Of a stretch of 64,000 bases of DNA, positions 27,507 to 36,027 are shown piece after piece (position 1 is the first letter of the stretch; each line of letters starts with the position of its first letter). The notes beneath the pieces were generated by a model that had not been told where the DNA came from, did no database searches, and saw nothing but the letters and a program-made list of their open reading frames with translations. The DNA lies in assembly GCF_004785645.1 (NCBI RefSeq), contig NZ_SRPE01000007.1, positions 1 through 64,000 of the forward strand, written 5' to 3'. The position numbers and the translations under genes were made by a program. This DNA comes from Empedobacter tilapiae. GTDB lineage: Bacteria > Bacteroidota > Bacteroidia > Flavobacteriales > Weeksellaceae.

Positions 27507-28484
27507 ATGAACAAACAAAACTATAATCCAATTGAAGAAGTACTTGAAAAAATCAACGAAAAAGGAGGTTGGGTTAATACACATTCACACTTAGACAGAG
27601 CTTATTCATTGACTTCGGACACTTTCGCGTTATCTAATTCTTACCTAAAAGAAAAATGGCATTTAGTTGATGATATGAAACGTAATTCATCTGTTGATGA
27701 TATTTATTTCCGTATGGAAAAAGCAATTAATTTCATGTTAGAGCAAGGTTGTCAAGCAATTGGTTCTTTTATTGATGCAGACGAAGTAATTGAAGATCGT
27801 AGTATCCAAGCAGCTCAACGCTTAAAAGATAATTACGGAAAAGACATCGAAATGCGTTTCGCAAATCAAGTTTTAAAAGGAGTTATTGATCCAAAAGCAC
27901 GCGAATGGTTTGATATGTCTTCTGATTTTGTGGATATTATTGGAGGTTTACCTGCAAAAGATTTCGGTCGAGAAGATGAACATTTAGATATATTATTATC
28001 GACTGCAAAAGCAAAGAATAAATTGGTTCATGTTCATGTCGATCAATTTAATACGGATGAAGAAAAAGAAACGGAACAGTTAGCATTGAAAACGATTGAG
28101 CATGGAATGCAAGGAAAAGTTTCTGCAGTACACTCAATTTCAGTAGCAGCTCATCCAAGAAAATATCGTTATGAATTATACGATTTAATCAAGAAAGCAG
28201 ATATGCACATCGTATCTTGCCCTACTGCGTGGATTGATCATAATCGTACAGAGCGTTTAGCTCCTTCACATAATTCTGTAACTCCAGTAGACGAGATGAT
28301 TCCAAGAGGGATTAATGTTGCATTTGGAACTGATAATATTAATGATATTTACAAACCCTTTTCTGATGGTCATTTATTAACGGAACTTCGTGTAATGCTA
28401 GAGTCTTGTCACTTTTATGATGTAGAACAACTTTCAAATATTGCGACTGTAAATGGCTTAAAAGCTTTAGGAATTAAAAAATAA
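27507..28484 (+). CDS. Amidohydrolase, cytosine-deaminase-like
   Basis: 325 residues of the metal-dependent amidohydrolase superfamily. Metal ligands: HSHLD (HxH) near residue 26, HVHVDQF near 176, the later His in VSAVHSISVAAH, and the final Asp in VAFGTDNINDIY near 275. This set fits deaminases such as CodA acting on a ring amine or on a related hydrolysable C-N bond. Cytoplasmic. It lies upstream of two hydrolases acting on guanidine/ureido groups, so a nitrogen-compound catabolic role is likely, but a terminator separates it from them. Substrate not predictable. Confidence 0.75.
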   Translation: MNKQNYNPIEEVLEKINEKGGWVNTHSHLDRAYSLTSDTFALSNSYLKEKWHLVDDMKRNSSVDDIYFRMEKAINFMLEQGCQAIGSFIDADEVIEDRSIQAAQRLKDNYGKDIEMRFANQVLKGVIDPKAREWFDMSSDFVDIIGGLPAKDFGREDEHLDILLSTAKAKNKLVHVHVDQFNTDEEKETEQLALKTIEHGMQGKVSAVHSISVAAHPRKYRYELYDLIKKADMHIVSCPTAWIDHNRTERLAPSHNSVTPVDEMIPRGINVAFGTDNINDIYKPFSDGHLLTELRVMLESCHFYDVEQLSNIATVNGLKALGIKK

Positions 28485-28505
28485 AATGTATATTTATACA
28501 GAATT

Positions 28506-28532
28506 AAAATCTCGCTATAGCGAGATTTTTTT
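28506..28532 (+). terminator. Terminator of the amidohydrolase gene
   Basis: Compact stem AAATCTCGC TATA GCGAGATTT with an eight-base T run. Confidence 0.85.
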
Positions 28533-28562
28533 TGGAACACAAAATTAAAAACCACAAAAATT

Positions 28563-29477
28563 ATGCGATTAAATGTACATAACGAAACAGCTCAACTACA
28601 AACAGTAGTATTGGGAAGAGCAGAATCGAACGGAAAAAATCCAACACTTGATCAAACTTTCGATGCAAAATCTTATGAAACCGTAAAAAATAATGACTAT
28701 CCAAAAGAAAAAGATTTAATTGCGGAAATGTCGGAATTCGAACAAGTTTTAAAAAAATATAATGTAGAAGTCTTACGTCCAACATTAATAGAAGATTGTA
28801 ATCAGGTTTTTTCTCGTGATGTTGGTTTTGTGATTGATGATCAATTCTTTATTTCAAATATTATTCCTGATCGTTTAGAAGAGCTACAAGCTTATAGAGA
28901 GATAAAAAATCAATTTAAAGGAAACAAAATCAATTCATTACCAGAAGAAGTTTATGTTGAAGGTGGTGATGTTATTTTATATAATGATTATATTTTTGTT
29001 GGTACTTACAAACAACCAGATTTTAAAAATTATAAAACTGGTCGAACAAATGTTGAATTTATAGATTATATTAAAGAAAAGTTTCCAAATAAAAAAGTAT
29101 TAGATTTTGAATTGAAAAAGAATGATCAAGATCCATATAAAGGAATTTTACATTTAGATTGTACTTTTAATCCTGTAGGAAAAGACAAAGCTATTATCTA
29201 TAAAGATGGCTTTTTATTTGAGCATGAATATCAGCAAATTATCGGTATTTTTGGAAAAGAAAATTTATTCGAAGTAACAAAAGAAGAAATGTATTGGATG
29301 AATCCAAATGTATTTTCAATTTCTCCAGAAGTTGTAGTTTCAGAGAAAAATTTCACACGCTTAAATGATCATTTAGAAAATGTATGGAATATTAAAGTAG
29401 AAAGAATTAATTACCGAGAAGTTTCTAAAATGGGAGGATTATTAAGATGTTCTACAATGCCTTTAATCAGAAAATAA
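28563..29477 (+). CDS. Arginine deiminase/dimethylargininase family hydrolase
   Basis: 304 residues of the guanidine-modifying (GME) superfamily. Catalytic set: FSRDVGFV near residue 80, EGGDV near 135, His in ILHLDCTFNPVG near 197 and the nucleophilic Cys in GGLLRCSTM near 297. These match enzymes that attack a guanidine carbon: arginine deiminase, dimethylargininase or amidinotransferase. The short length favours a dimethylargininase-type or peptidylarginine-like hydrolase over a full arginine deiminase. The ctlX gene starts one base after its stop, so the two are one operon, probably for conversion of arginine derivatives to citrulline and onward. Confidence 0.8.
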   Translation: MRLNVHNETAQLQTVVLGRAESNGKNPTLDQTFDAKSYETVKNNDYPKEKDLIAEMSEFEQVLKKYNVEVLRPTLIEDCNQVFSRDVGFVIDDQFFISNIIPDRLEELQAYREIKNQFKGNKINSLPEEVYVEGGDVILYNDYIFVGTYKQPDFKNYKTGRTNVEFIDYIKEKFPNKKVLDFELKKNDQDPYKGILHLDCTFNPVGKDKAIIYKDGFLFEHEYQQIIGIFGKENLFEVTKEEMYWMNPNVFSISPEVVVSEKNFTRLNDHLENVWNIKVERINYREVSKMGGLLRCSTMPLIRK

Positions 29478-29478
29478 A

Positions 29479-30417
29479 ATGAAACAAAAACAATATACGT
29501 CAACTATTTTAATGGTTGAACCAACAGCTTTTTATTACAATCCAGAAACGGCTGTTAATAATTATTTCCAAACAAAAACAACAGATTCTCAAGAAAGTAT
29601 TCAGAAAGAAGCATTGGAAGAATTTCAAGGAATGGTTTCTGCTTTGCGTTCGAAAGGTGTAAATGTTATCACGATAAAAGATACTGCTTCGCCACATACA
29701 CCAGATTCTATTTTTCCGAACAATTGGATTTCTTTTCACGATAACGGAAATGTAGTATTGTATCCGATGTTTGCAAAAAATAGGAGAGAAGAGCGTCGCG
29801 AAGAAGACGTATTGAGTTTGTTGGAAGAAAAAGGTTTTCATATTGATGATGTGATTGATTTTACATCCGCAGAAGAAGACGAAATTTTCTTGGAAGGAAC
29901 TGGAAGTATTATTCTTGATCGCGAAAATGAATTGGCTTTTGCATGTATTTCTCAACGTACTGACGAAGATTTATTGGTTGAATTTTGTGAGGAATTAGAA
30001 TATACACCTGTAATTTTCCATGCCAATCAAACAGTAAATGGAGAACGAAAACCTATTTATCATACAAATGTAATGATGTGTATAGCAGATAAATACGCGA
30101 TCATATGCTTAGATTCTATCGATGATAAAAAAGAAAAGAAAGCGGTTTGTGAGTATTTGTTAGAAGCTGGAAAAGAAATTATTGCAATTACAGAAGCGCA
30201 AATGCATCAATTTGCTGGGAATATGTTGCAAGTTGGCGGTTTAGGGCAATCATATTTAGTGATGTCGCAAACGGCTTATAATTCGCTTAATCAAGAACAA
30301 ATTTCTAAAATTGAGGCTTATAACCCAATTTTACCTGTTAAGATAGATTTGATTGAAAAATTAGGTGGAGGAAGTGCTCGCTGTATGATGGCAGAAGTTT
30401 TCTTACCAAAGAAATAA
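29479..30417 (+). CDS. ctlX: Citrulline utilization hydrolase CtlX
   Basis: 312 residues, also of the GME superfamily, matching the CtlX family: TILMVEPTAFYYNPETAVNN, FPNNWISFHDNG near residue 80, FLEGTGSIILDR, PIYHTNVMMCI (His) and the catalytic Cys in GGGSARCMMAE near 302. CtlX is thought to hydrolyse citrulline to ornithine and supports citrulline use as a nitrogen source. Paired by a one-base gap with the upstream guanidine hydrolase, it suggests a two-step route from arginine or methylarginine through citrulline to ornithine. Confidence 0.88.
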   Translation: MKQKQYTSTILMVEPTAFYYNPETAVNNYFQTKTTDSQESIQKEALEEFQGMVSALRSKGVNVITIKDTASPHTPDSIFPNNWISFHDNGNVVLYPMFAKNRREERREEDVLSLLEEKGFHIDDVIDFTSAEEDEIFLEGTGSIILDRENELAFACISQRTDEDLLVEFCEELEYTPVIFHANQTVNGERKPIYHTNVMMCIADKYAIICLDSIDDKKEKKAVCEYLLEAGKEIIAITEAQMHQFAGNMLQVGGLGQSYLVMSQTAYNSLNQEQISKIEAYNPILPVKIDLIEKLGGGSARCMMAEVFLPKK

Positions 30418-30424
30418 AAAATAC

Positions 30425-30455
30425 ACAAAAGGCTACGAATTTCGTAGCCTTTTTA
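30425..30455. terminator. Bidirectional terminator
   Basis: Stem AAAAGGCTACGAA / TTCGTAGCCTTTT with almost no loop, between convergent operons. Confidence 0.85.
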
Positions 30456-31214
30456 GTTATATTCTGTCAAGTGTTTCCAAAAACGTTTAGGCATCATTTG
30501 GATTTGTAACTTCGAATTTTTTCTTGCTTCGATTGTTGTTGAATTAAAATAAGATTTCCATAATTCTTGGTACAAATTCTCATTTACATCAATGTATTCA
30601 GTTAGCGTAGTTGAAGATTTTGGTACGAAATTTAATTGTATTTGCTCAACATTCCCAGAAGATTTTTCATAATAAATTCCATATTTTCGAATCGTGTCAT
30701 AAATAATCCAATTCTGATCCGCATATCTTTTTCTGAAATGATTAATAATTAAAGGTAAAACATTATATTTTGGATCAGTTTTCGCAAAAAATAAATCTTG
30801 ATTAATCTTTTCAAACCGGATAAATGCTTCATGATGATGCTTTTCTCGATGAACCGCTCGATACATTTTCATGACATAAAAAACATAATCATTTCCATAA
30901 TTTAATTGAACTGTTGGTGTTTCATTTATAACTAAACAACAATAATAGAACAGCTTTTCGTAGGCTTCAGCTTCTTCTGACAAGAAAACAGCTTGTACAG
31001 CTTTGTAACTGGTTTTATTTAGTTTGTCTTTCAGTTTTTTATGTACTCTTTTTGCTTTTGTTTCATCTGTAATCACAGTGTAAACTTCATCAAACATCGA
31101 TGGTAAAAAATCTCTTTCTGAAACTACTTTTGTTTGCTTCGGTTTTCTGACATAATAATCAAAAATCAGCGTTAAAAAACCTTCAAAACTATTATCAAAA
31201 ACATAAATTTCCAT
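30453..31214 (-). CDS. Radical-SAM-partner DNA metabolism protein (TIGR03915/DUF4130 type)
   Basis: 253 residues starting with the family signature VFDNSFEGFLTLIFDYYVRK, then a middle region with VFYVMKMYRAVHREKHHHEAF and FAKTDPKYNVLPLIINHFRKRY. This family is always found with the radical SAM protein encoded just upstream; some members elsewhere are fused to a uracil-DNA-glycosylase-like domain, which is absent here. The role in DNA repair or modification is inferred from those fusions. The start codon overlaps the upstream stop by one base (TAATG). Confidence 0.85.
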   Translation of the reverse strand: MEIYVFDNSFEGFLTLIFDYYVRKPKQTKVVSERDFLPSMFDEVYTVITDETKAKRVHKKLKDKLNKTSYKAVQAVFLSEEAEAYEKLFYYCCLVINETPTVQLNYGNDYVFYVMKMYRAVHREKHHHEAFIRFEKINQDLFFAKTDPKYNVLPLIINHFRKRYADQNWIIYDTIRKYGIYYEKSSGNVEQIQLNFVPKSSTTLTEYIDVNENLYQELWKSYFNSTTIEARKNSKLQIQMMPKRFWKHLTEYN

Positions 31215-32479
31215 TAGTCAAAAAGATTTAATTGATTTGGTTGATTTTTAAGATATTTACTTTTACTAAAACTCAAAATTCGGTTTTTAATTTGCGAACC
31301 AAGCAAATCTTTTTGTTGAAATTGATCATCTGCACAAATCATGAAAAATTTTGCTCTATTATATGCAATTCCAAGACGTTTTAATTGATAAGAATATATT
31401 TTCCCAAACTTTCGAGCTGTAACAATTTTCTTCGCAGATTGAACACCAATTCCTGGAATTCGTAGAATTAAATGATAATCGGCTGTATTAATATCAATCG
31501 GATAAAGATGTAAATTTCGTAAAGCATAACTCAATTTTGGATCGATATCAGTATCCAAATGAGGATTTTGTTTATTAAGAATCTCTGTAACATCAAATTG
31601 ATAAAAACGTATTAACCAATCTGTTTGATACAGTCTATTCTCTCGTAATAAAGGTGGTTGAGTTCCGATAGACGGCAACATATTATCATTGTGATTAATT
31701 GGAATAAAACCTGAATAATACACACGCTTCAACTGGAAATCATTGTAATATTGATTTGCTGTATACATAATTTGCATATCATTTTCGGGCGTTGCTCCAA
31801 TCACCATTTGTGTAGATTGCCCAGCAGGAACAAAGGTTGGAGTAGATTTGACTAATTTCCGTTCAGCATTAAACTCAACTCGTTGTTGATGAATAAATCC
31901 TAAAGGTTTTTTTACATCTTCGTGTGATTTTTCTGGTGCAACTAATTTAAGTCCTTCTTCTGTTGGCATTTCGAGATTTATGGACATTCGATCAGCATAC
32001 AAACCAGCTTCTTTCAATAATTCATCACTCGCTCCAGGAATCGTTTTGAGATGAATATATCCATTAAAATTCTCTTCAAGACGTAACTTTTTCGCAATCA
32101 AAAGCAAGCGTTCCATCGTGAAATCAGCATTTTTGAAAATTCCAGAACTTAAGAATAAACCTTCAATATAATTTCGACGATAAAAATTAATCGTTAAATC
32201 AACCACTTCTTGCACTGTAAAAGCAGCACGTTTTACATCATTACTTTTTCGAGAAACGCAAAAAGCACAATCATAAATACAATGATTCGTCAATAGAATT
32301 TTGAGTAAAGAAACGCATCGACCATCTTCTGTAAACGAATGACAAATGCCCGACATAGATGCATTTCCTAAACCTTTGTTTTGATTTTGTCTTTTACTTC
32401 CGCTCGATGAACACGAGACATCATACTTCGCTGCATCTGCTAAGATGCTCAACTTTTCATTAATTCGATCAAAATTCAT
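31214..32479 (-). CDS. Putative DNA modification/repair radical SAM protein (TIGR03916 type)
   Basis: 421 residues. The 4Fe-4S ligands of the radical SAM core are in CIYDCAFCVSRK near residue 66, following LLKILLTNHC. The C-terminal part has a helix-hairpin-helix DNA-binding element (LRIPGIGVQSAKKIVTARKFG) near 335-355. Together they suggest radical chemistry on DNA. The N-terminus carries conserved cysteines in KYDVSCSSSG and SGICHSF. Its partner gene overlaps its stop codon. The pair occurs in a minority of bacteria and its reaction has not been worked out, as far as I know. Confidence 0.88.
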   Translation of the reverse strand: MNFDRINEKLSILADAAKYDVSCSSSGSKRQNQNKGLGNASMSGICHSFTEDGRCVSLLKILLTNHCIYDCAFCVSRKSNDVKRAAFTVQEVVDLTINFYRRNYIEGLFLSSGIFKNADFTMERLLLIAKKLRLEENFNGYIHLKTIPGASDELLKEAGLYADRMSINLEMPTEEGLKLVAPEKSHEDVKKPLGFIHQQRVEFNAERKLVKSTPTFVPAGQSTQMVIGATPENDMQIMYTANQYYNDFQLKRVYYSGFIPINHNDNMLPSIGTQPPLLRENRLYQTDWLIRFYQFDVTEILNKQNPHLDTDIDPKLSYALRNLHLYPIDINTADYHLILRIPGIGVQSAKKIVTARKFGKIYSYQLKRLGIAYNRAKFFMICADDQFQQKDLLGSQIKNRILSFSKSKYLKNQPNQLNLFD

Positions 32480-32552
32480 TCTATTTTGCTTTATGCAAAA
32501 AGAATTCTTTTAAAAGTCAAACAATGTCGCTGAAAAAAGTTTAACAAAAAAT

Positions 32553-32981
32553 TTAATCGTATTCTAAGTTTATTAAAAGTTCAGTCTTTAATCGACTGAT
32601 AAAATTACAATCTAATTCAGCAAGAAGAATATCAATTAATTGAGATAAAAAATCGCGGTGAATATAATTGAACACAAAAATTTTTTCCTTAGTCATAAAA
32701 TAAAAATCGAAAGAAATAAAATAACCAGAAATAGAGTTAATTTCTAAAGTAGCTAGCTCTTCAGGTTGAAAATAGTCACTTAATCTTGTTCGATAATTGT
32801 TTATTTTTTTTACTGAATTTGATGTAGAATCTATATATTCTAGAGTTAGATTTTCTATCTCATCATTGCAAAATTGTAGAGCGAATTCATTTTTAGGATA
32901 ATCATTAATGCACAAATTGAAGCGATTATCTTTTTGATATAACTGAAAAAGTCGATTAAATTCTTGTACATTATTAATCAT
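32553..32981 (-). CDS. Hypothetical protein
   Basis: 142 residues, no signal peptide or membrane helix. Acidic, with alternating hydrophobics (YFISFDFYFMTKEKIFVFNYI) suggesting beta sheet flanked by helices. I recognise no family. It lies alone between the radical SAM operon and a secreted-protein gene, both on the same strand, without a visible consensus promoter. Confidence 0.55.
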   Translation of the reverse strand: MINNVQEFNRLFQLYQKDNRFNLCINDYPKNEFALQFCNDEIENLTLEYIDSTSNSVKKINNYRTRLSDYFQPEELATLEINSISGYFISFDFYFMTKEKIFVFNYIHRDFLSQLIDILLAELDCNFISRLKTELLINLEYD

Positions 32982-33043
32982 AATAGATGAAGTTAAATGA
33001 TTGATTTGAATAAATTTAATAACATTTAATTAAATAATCAAAT

Positions 33044-33071
33044 AAAAAAGAGCCAAAATAACTTGGCTCTT
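33044..33071 (-). terminator. Terminator of the following minus-strand gene
   Basis: Stem AAGAGCCAA / TTGGCTCTT with a six-base loop; the T run is on the minus strand, just past the stop at 33078. Confidence 0.8.
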
Positions 33072-33077
33072 GTATTT

Positions 33078-33893
33078 CTAGTAACGTATTGTTCTTGTTG
33101 TATTTGAAATTGGTTGATCAATATCTTTTACAAATTGCGTTCGCTTTGTCCAATTTTTATGATCATCATATTGATACTTAATTGTTGATATATTCTTTAC
33201 TTTTCCTGCTTCATCAATCACCGTTTCTTCGATAATATTATTGTTTTCATCAAATTTTCGAACATATTTATTGACTTGTTTATTGTCTTTGTTCATATAA
33301 GTTTCCTCTAAAGGATTACCTTTCGCGTCATTTTTATAATTCAACGTATAAGTTCCTTGGTTATATTTCACTAATGTTTTGACTAAAAATCCATTTTGAT
33401 ATTGAAACGTTTTTTCGATAAAAACATCCGAATCTTCCAATAAATTAGTTTCTCTTTCGTAAGTTACATTCTGATTTTGGTCTAATTTATATTCTGTTTT
33501 AGAAACATTGACATCATTTTCGCTTTTCGTGACAATGTAACCGTCTGTTGTATATTCATAATCAAAATTGAAAACTAAACTTTCGTCATTGTTTTTCATT
33601 TCTCTCGAAATCAATTTATTCGATTCATTATAATTAAATGTTTCAGTAAAAGTTTTATTTCCAGCTTCATCAAAATAATCACGTTTTGTAGGATTTCCAT
33701 CTTTATTGTACGTTGATTTTGTGTAATACTCGGTTTCATAACCTTCGATAAACTTCATCCGAATACGTGCTTTTTGCATCGATTCTTCGATAAAAGTTGG
33801 ATTTCCTAAAACATCATTTTGTTGTAATTCAGGTTTTTGAGCAAATGCAAAACCTGAAAATAATATGGTAATTAAAGCAATGTTTTTTAACAT
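33078..33893 (-). CDS. Exported protein with YD/toggle-type repeats
   Basis: 271 residues. A signal peptide (NIALITILFSGFAFAQ) precedes a protein built of repeated two-strand units of the form YNxxGNPxxxxYFDxxGN (for example YNKDGNPTKRDYFDEAGN, YKNDAKGNPLEETYMNKDN, FDENNNIIEETVIDEAGK). These resemble the YD repeats of RHS-like proteins and the MORN-like antitoxin-type repeats of secreted Bacteroidota proteins. They would form an extended beta structure. No enzyme motif. It has its own promoter and terminator. Function unknown. Confidence 0.7.
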   Translation of the reverse strand: MLKNIALITILFSGFAFAQKPELQQNDVLGNPTFIEESMQKARIRMKFIEGYETEYYTKSTYNKDGNPTKRDYFDEAGNKTFTETFNYNESNKLISREMKNNDESLVFNFDYEYTTDGYIVTKSENDVNVSKTEYKLDQNQNVTYERETNLLEDSDVFIEKTFQYQNGFLVKTLVKYNQGTYTLNYKNDAKGNPLEETYMNKDNKQVNKYVRKFDENNNIIEETVIDEAGKVKNISTIKYQYDDHKNWTKRTQFVKDIDQPISNTTRTIRY

Positions 33894-33930
33894 ATGTTGT
33901 ATTTTTTTATTCTTGAATAGAATGATTAAC

Positions 33931-33938
33931 CAAAATTA
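33931..33938 (-). promoter_or_regulatory. -7 box for the YD-repeat gene
   Basis: Minus-strand TAATTTTG, exact consensus, 37 bases before the ATG. No -33 element at the expected distance. Confidence 0.45.
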
Positions 33939-33993
33939 ATCCAAAAATGTAAATTTCTTGATCTATTTAAAGGTGAACGTAAAAACTAGAACT

Positions 33994-34001
33994 TATATTT
34001 G
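33994..34001 (+). promoter_or_regulatory. -7 box for the doxX operon
   Basis: TATATTTG, exact consensus, 16 bases before the ATG at 34018. No clear -33 element. Confidence 0.5.
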
Positions 34002-34017
34002 AAAAAAAATAAAAAAA

Positions 34018-34431
34018 ATGAGCACAAAATTTAAACTCTTAGGAAATCAACCTGCATTTATTGATGTTTCATTATTATTGATACGTATCGCAGCAGGAGG
34101 ATTTATGTTTACACACGGTTTTGGAAAATTGCAAAAATTAGTCAATGGAAATTTCGAATTTGGAGATCCAATTGGACTTGGCCCAGAAATTTCTTTAGGT
34201 TTAACTGTTTTTGCGGAAATACTTTGCGCTTTCTTAGTTTTTGCTGGATTATTTACTCGGTTGGCTTCAATTCCATTAATTATTACCATGTTAGTTGCTG
34301 TATTCATCGTACATGTAGATGATGATTTTGGTAAAAAAGAATTGGGATTATTCTACTTAATCAATTATTTAGTTATATTTTTATCAGGTGCAGGAAAATA
34401 TTCTTTAGACAAATTGATCCTTAAAAAATGA
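34018..34431 (+). CDS. DoxX family membrane protein
   Basis: 137 residues with four membrane helices, the usual DoxX layout (LLLIRIAAGGFMFTHGFGKLQKL in helix 1, LGLTVFAEILCAFLVFAGLFTRLASIPL). DoxX-like proteins are small inner-membrane proteins linked in various bacteria to thiosulfate oxidation or redox stress; the exact role is unknown. The stop codon overlaps the start of the deformylase gene (ATGA), so the two are translated together. Confidence 0.85.
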   Translation: MSTKFKLLGNQPAFIDVSLLLIRIAAGGFMFTHGFGKLQKLVNGNFEFGDPIGLGPEISLGLTVFAEILCAFLVFAGLFTRLASIPLIITMLVAVFIVHVDDDFGKKELGLFYLINYLVIFLSGAGKYSLDKLILKK

Positions 34432-35129
34432 TAAAAACATTAACCTATAGCTTATTGATTTGTTCTTCTGCATTATTTGCTCAATCAAAAAATATGAAAA
34501 ACATTGTTTATACGCCATTAACAAAGGCAGAAACGACATTAATAAAAGAAAAGAACTCGTATGATCCTTTTCGTGTTTTATTAACGAATTCAGATGCTGA
34601 TACAAAAATCTTAAAAGCTAATTCTATTGATATTGATCCAAAAGATCCTTCAATAAAATTATTAGCAGATCGTATGTATGCGACTGTTCAAGACGAGGCA
34701 AGTAAAGGTGTTGGGATTGCAGCTCCTCAAATTGGAATTAATAGAAACGCGGTTTGGGTACAACGTTTTGACAAAGAAGAAGATCCTTTTGAGTTTATTA
34801 TTAATCCTAAAATCACATGGTATTCGGACATTGTTCGTCACGGTCGCGAAGGTTGTTTGTCTATTCCTGATATTTTCGGAAAAGTGTATAGAAGCTTGGT
34901 TCTTCGATTAGAATATTATGATTTGGATGGAAATTTTCATGATGAAACAGTTGAAGGTTTTACAGCGGTTATTTTTCAACACGAATACGATCATTTAACA
35001 GGAACGTTATTTACAGATCGTATGAAAGAGCAAGAAAAACTAAATTATGTTAAAGCAGAAGTGATGAACGATGTTTTTTACTTGAAAAAAACAGGTTCTT
35101 TTACAGATGACGACGATGATGAAGATTAA
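34428..35129 (+). CDS. Peptide deformylase with a signal peptide
   Basis: All three metal-site motifs of peptide deformylase are intact: GVGIAAPQIG near residue 93, REGCLSIP near 140 (Cys ligand) and FQHEYDHLTG near 184 (two His ligands and the catalytic Glu). What is odd is the N-terminus: TLTYSLLICSSALFAQ is a type I signal peptide, followed by a linker of about 50 residues. Normal deformylases act in the cytoplasm on nascent chains. An exported one must have another substrate, for example released formyl-peptides or other formyl/acyl-peptides outside the inner membrane. The C-terminus ends in a run of acidic residues. It is coupled to doxX. Confidence 0.85.
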   Translation: MIKTLTYSLLICSSALFAQSKNMKNIVYTPLTKAETTLIKEKNSYDPFRVLLTNSDADTKILKANSIDIDPKDPSIKLLADRMYATVQDEASKGVGIAAPQIGINRNAVWVQRFDKEEDPFEFIINPKITWYSDIVRHGREGCLSIPDIFGKVYRSLVLRLEYYDLDGNFHDETVEGFTAVIFQHEYDHLTGTLFTDRMKEQEKLNYVKAEVMNDVFYLKKTGSFTDDDDDED

Positions 35130-35177
35130 AAATTTCTTAAAACGTAGAAATTATTATGCTTGGCATAGTTTTTAGTT

Positions 35178-35185
35178 TAATTTTG
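35178..35185 (+). promoter_or_regulatory. -7 box for the hydrolase gene
   Basis: TAATTTTG, exact consensus, 19 bases before the TTG start. A TTG lies 15 bases upstream, slightly closer than the usual -33 spacing. Confidence 0.5.
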
Positions 35186-35204
35186 CAAAAACTTATTTAG
35201 AAAA

Positions 35205-35990
35205 TTGTTAGCATACACTACATATAATCATCCAACGAGTACAGAATGGGTGACTTTTGTTCATGGAGCAGGAGGAAGTTCTACGATTTGGTTCAAGCAA
35301 TTACGTGAATTTCGCAAACATTTCAATGTTTTGTTAATGGACTTGAGAGGACATGGACGTTCTAAGAAAAACTTGAAAGCGCTTTTCGAAAAACGTTATA
35401 CTTTCAAATCAGTTTCAAAAGATGTTATTGATGTTTTAGATCATTTAAATATTGATAAAACACATTTTGTTGGGATGTCTTTGGGAACGATTGTGATTCG
35501 ACAATTGGCAGAAGATTATTCGGAGCGATTCAAATCAATGGTAATGGGAGGCGCAATTATGAAAATTAATTTTCAATGTCAATTTTTGATTAATGTTGGA
35601 AATACATTCAAACATATGTTACCTTATTTGATCTTGTATCGAATTTTTGCTTTCGCTATAATGCCAAAAAATACGCACAAAGAATCAAGGTTATTATTTA
35701 TCAATGAAGCGAAAAAATTGTATCAAAAAGAGTTTTTGAAATGGTTCAAACTTACTGCGGATGTCAATCCGTTGCTAAAATGGTTTCGAAAAGTTGAATT
35801 GAATATTCCGACTTTATATGTGATGGGAGCAGAAGATCATATGTTTTTGCCTTCGATTCAGGAATTAACAAAAGCGCATACTAAACATTCAGAATTGATT
35901 GTTATCGAAGATTGTGGACATGTTGTAAATGTCGATCAACCACAAATTTTTAATGATAAAGTAATTGAATATATTCATCGAATTAAATAA
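35205..35990 (+). CDS. Alpha/beta hydrolase
   Basis: 261 residues, cytoplasmic. Oxyanion-hole segment FVHGAGGSSTIWFKQL near residue 19, nucleophile elbow GMSLG (Ser near 93), Asp in MGAEDHMFLP near 208 and His in EDCGHVVNVDQP near 240, a complete triad. The family includes esterases, lactonases and C-C hydrolases; substrate unknown. The start is a TTG at 35205: the first in-frame ATG is deep inside the oxyanion strand, and the promoter box lies just upstream, so a TTG start is required. Confidence 0.8.
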   Translation: MLAYTTYNHPTSTEWVTFVHGAGGSSTIWFKQLREFRKHFNVLLMDLRGHGRSKKNLKALFEKRYTFKSVSKDVIDVLDHLNIDKTHFVGMSLGTIVIRQLAEDYSERFKSMVMGGAIMKINFQCQFLINVGNTFKHMLPYLILYRIFAFAIMPKNTHKESRLLFINEAKKLYQKEFLKWFKLTADVNPLLKWFRKVELNIPTLYVMGAEDHMFLPSIQELTKAHTKHSELIVIEDCGHVVNVDQPQIFNDKVIEYIHRIK

Positions 35991-35997
35991 AATACTG

Positions 35998-36027
35998 AAA
36001 AAAGCTTCCAATTAGGAAGCTTTTTTT
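35998..36027. terminator. Bidirectional terminator, copy 1 of a twin
   Basis: Stem AAAAGCTTCC AATTA GGAAGCTTTT with A and T runs between convergent genes. Nearly the same hairpin occurs at 37175-37206. Confidence 0.85.

Noticed and set aside
29509-29955. 148-codon open frame on the minus strand inside ctlX
   Set aside because: Opposite-strand shadow of a well-supported gene; its translation is Cys-, Phe- and Ile-rich with no family pattern.
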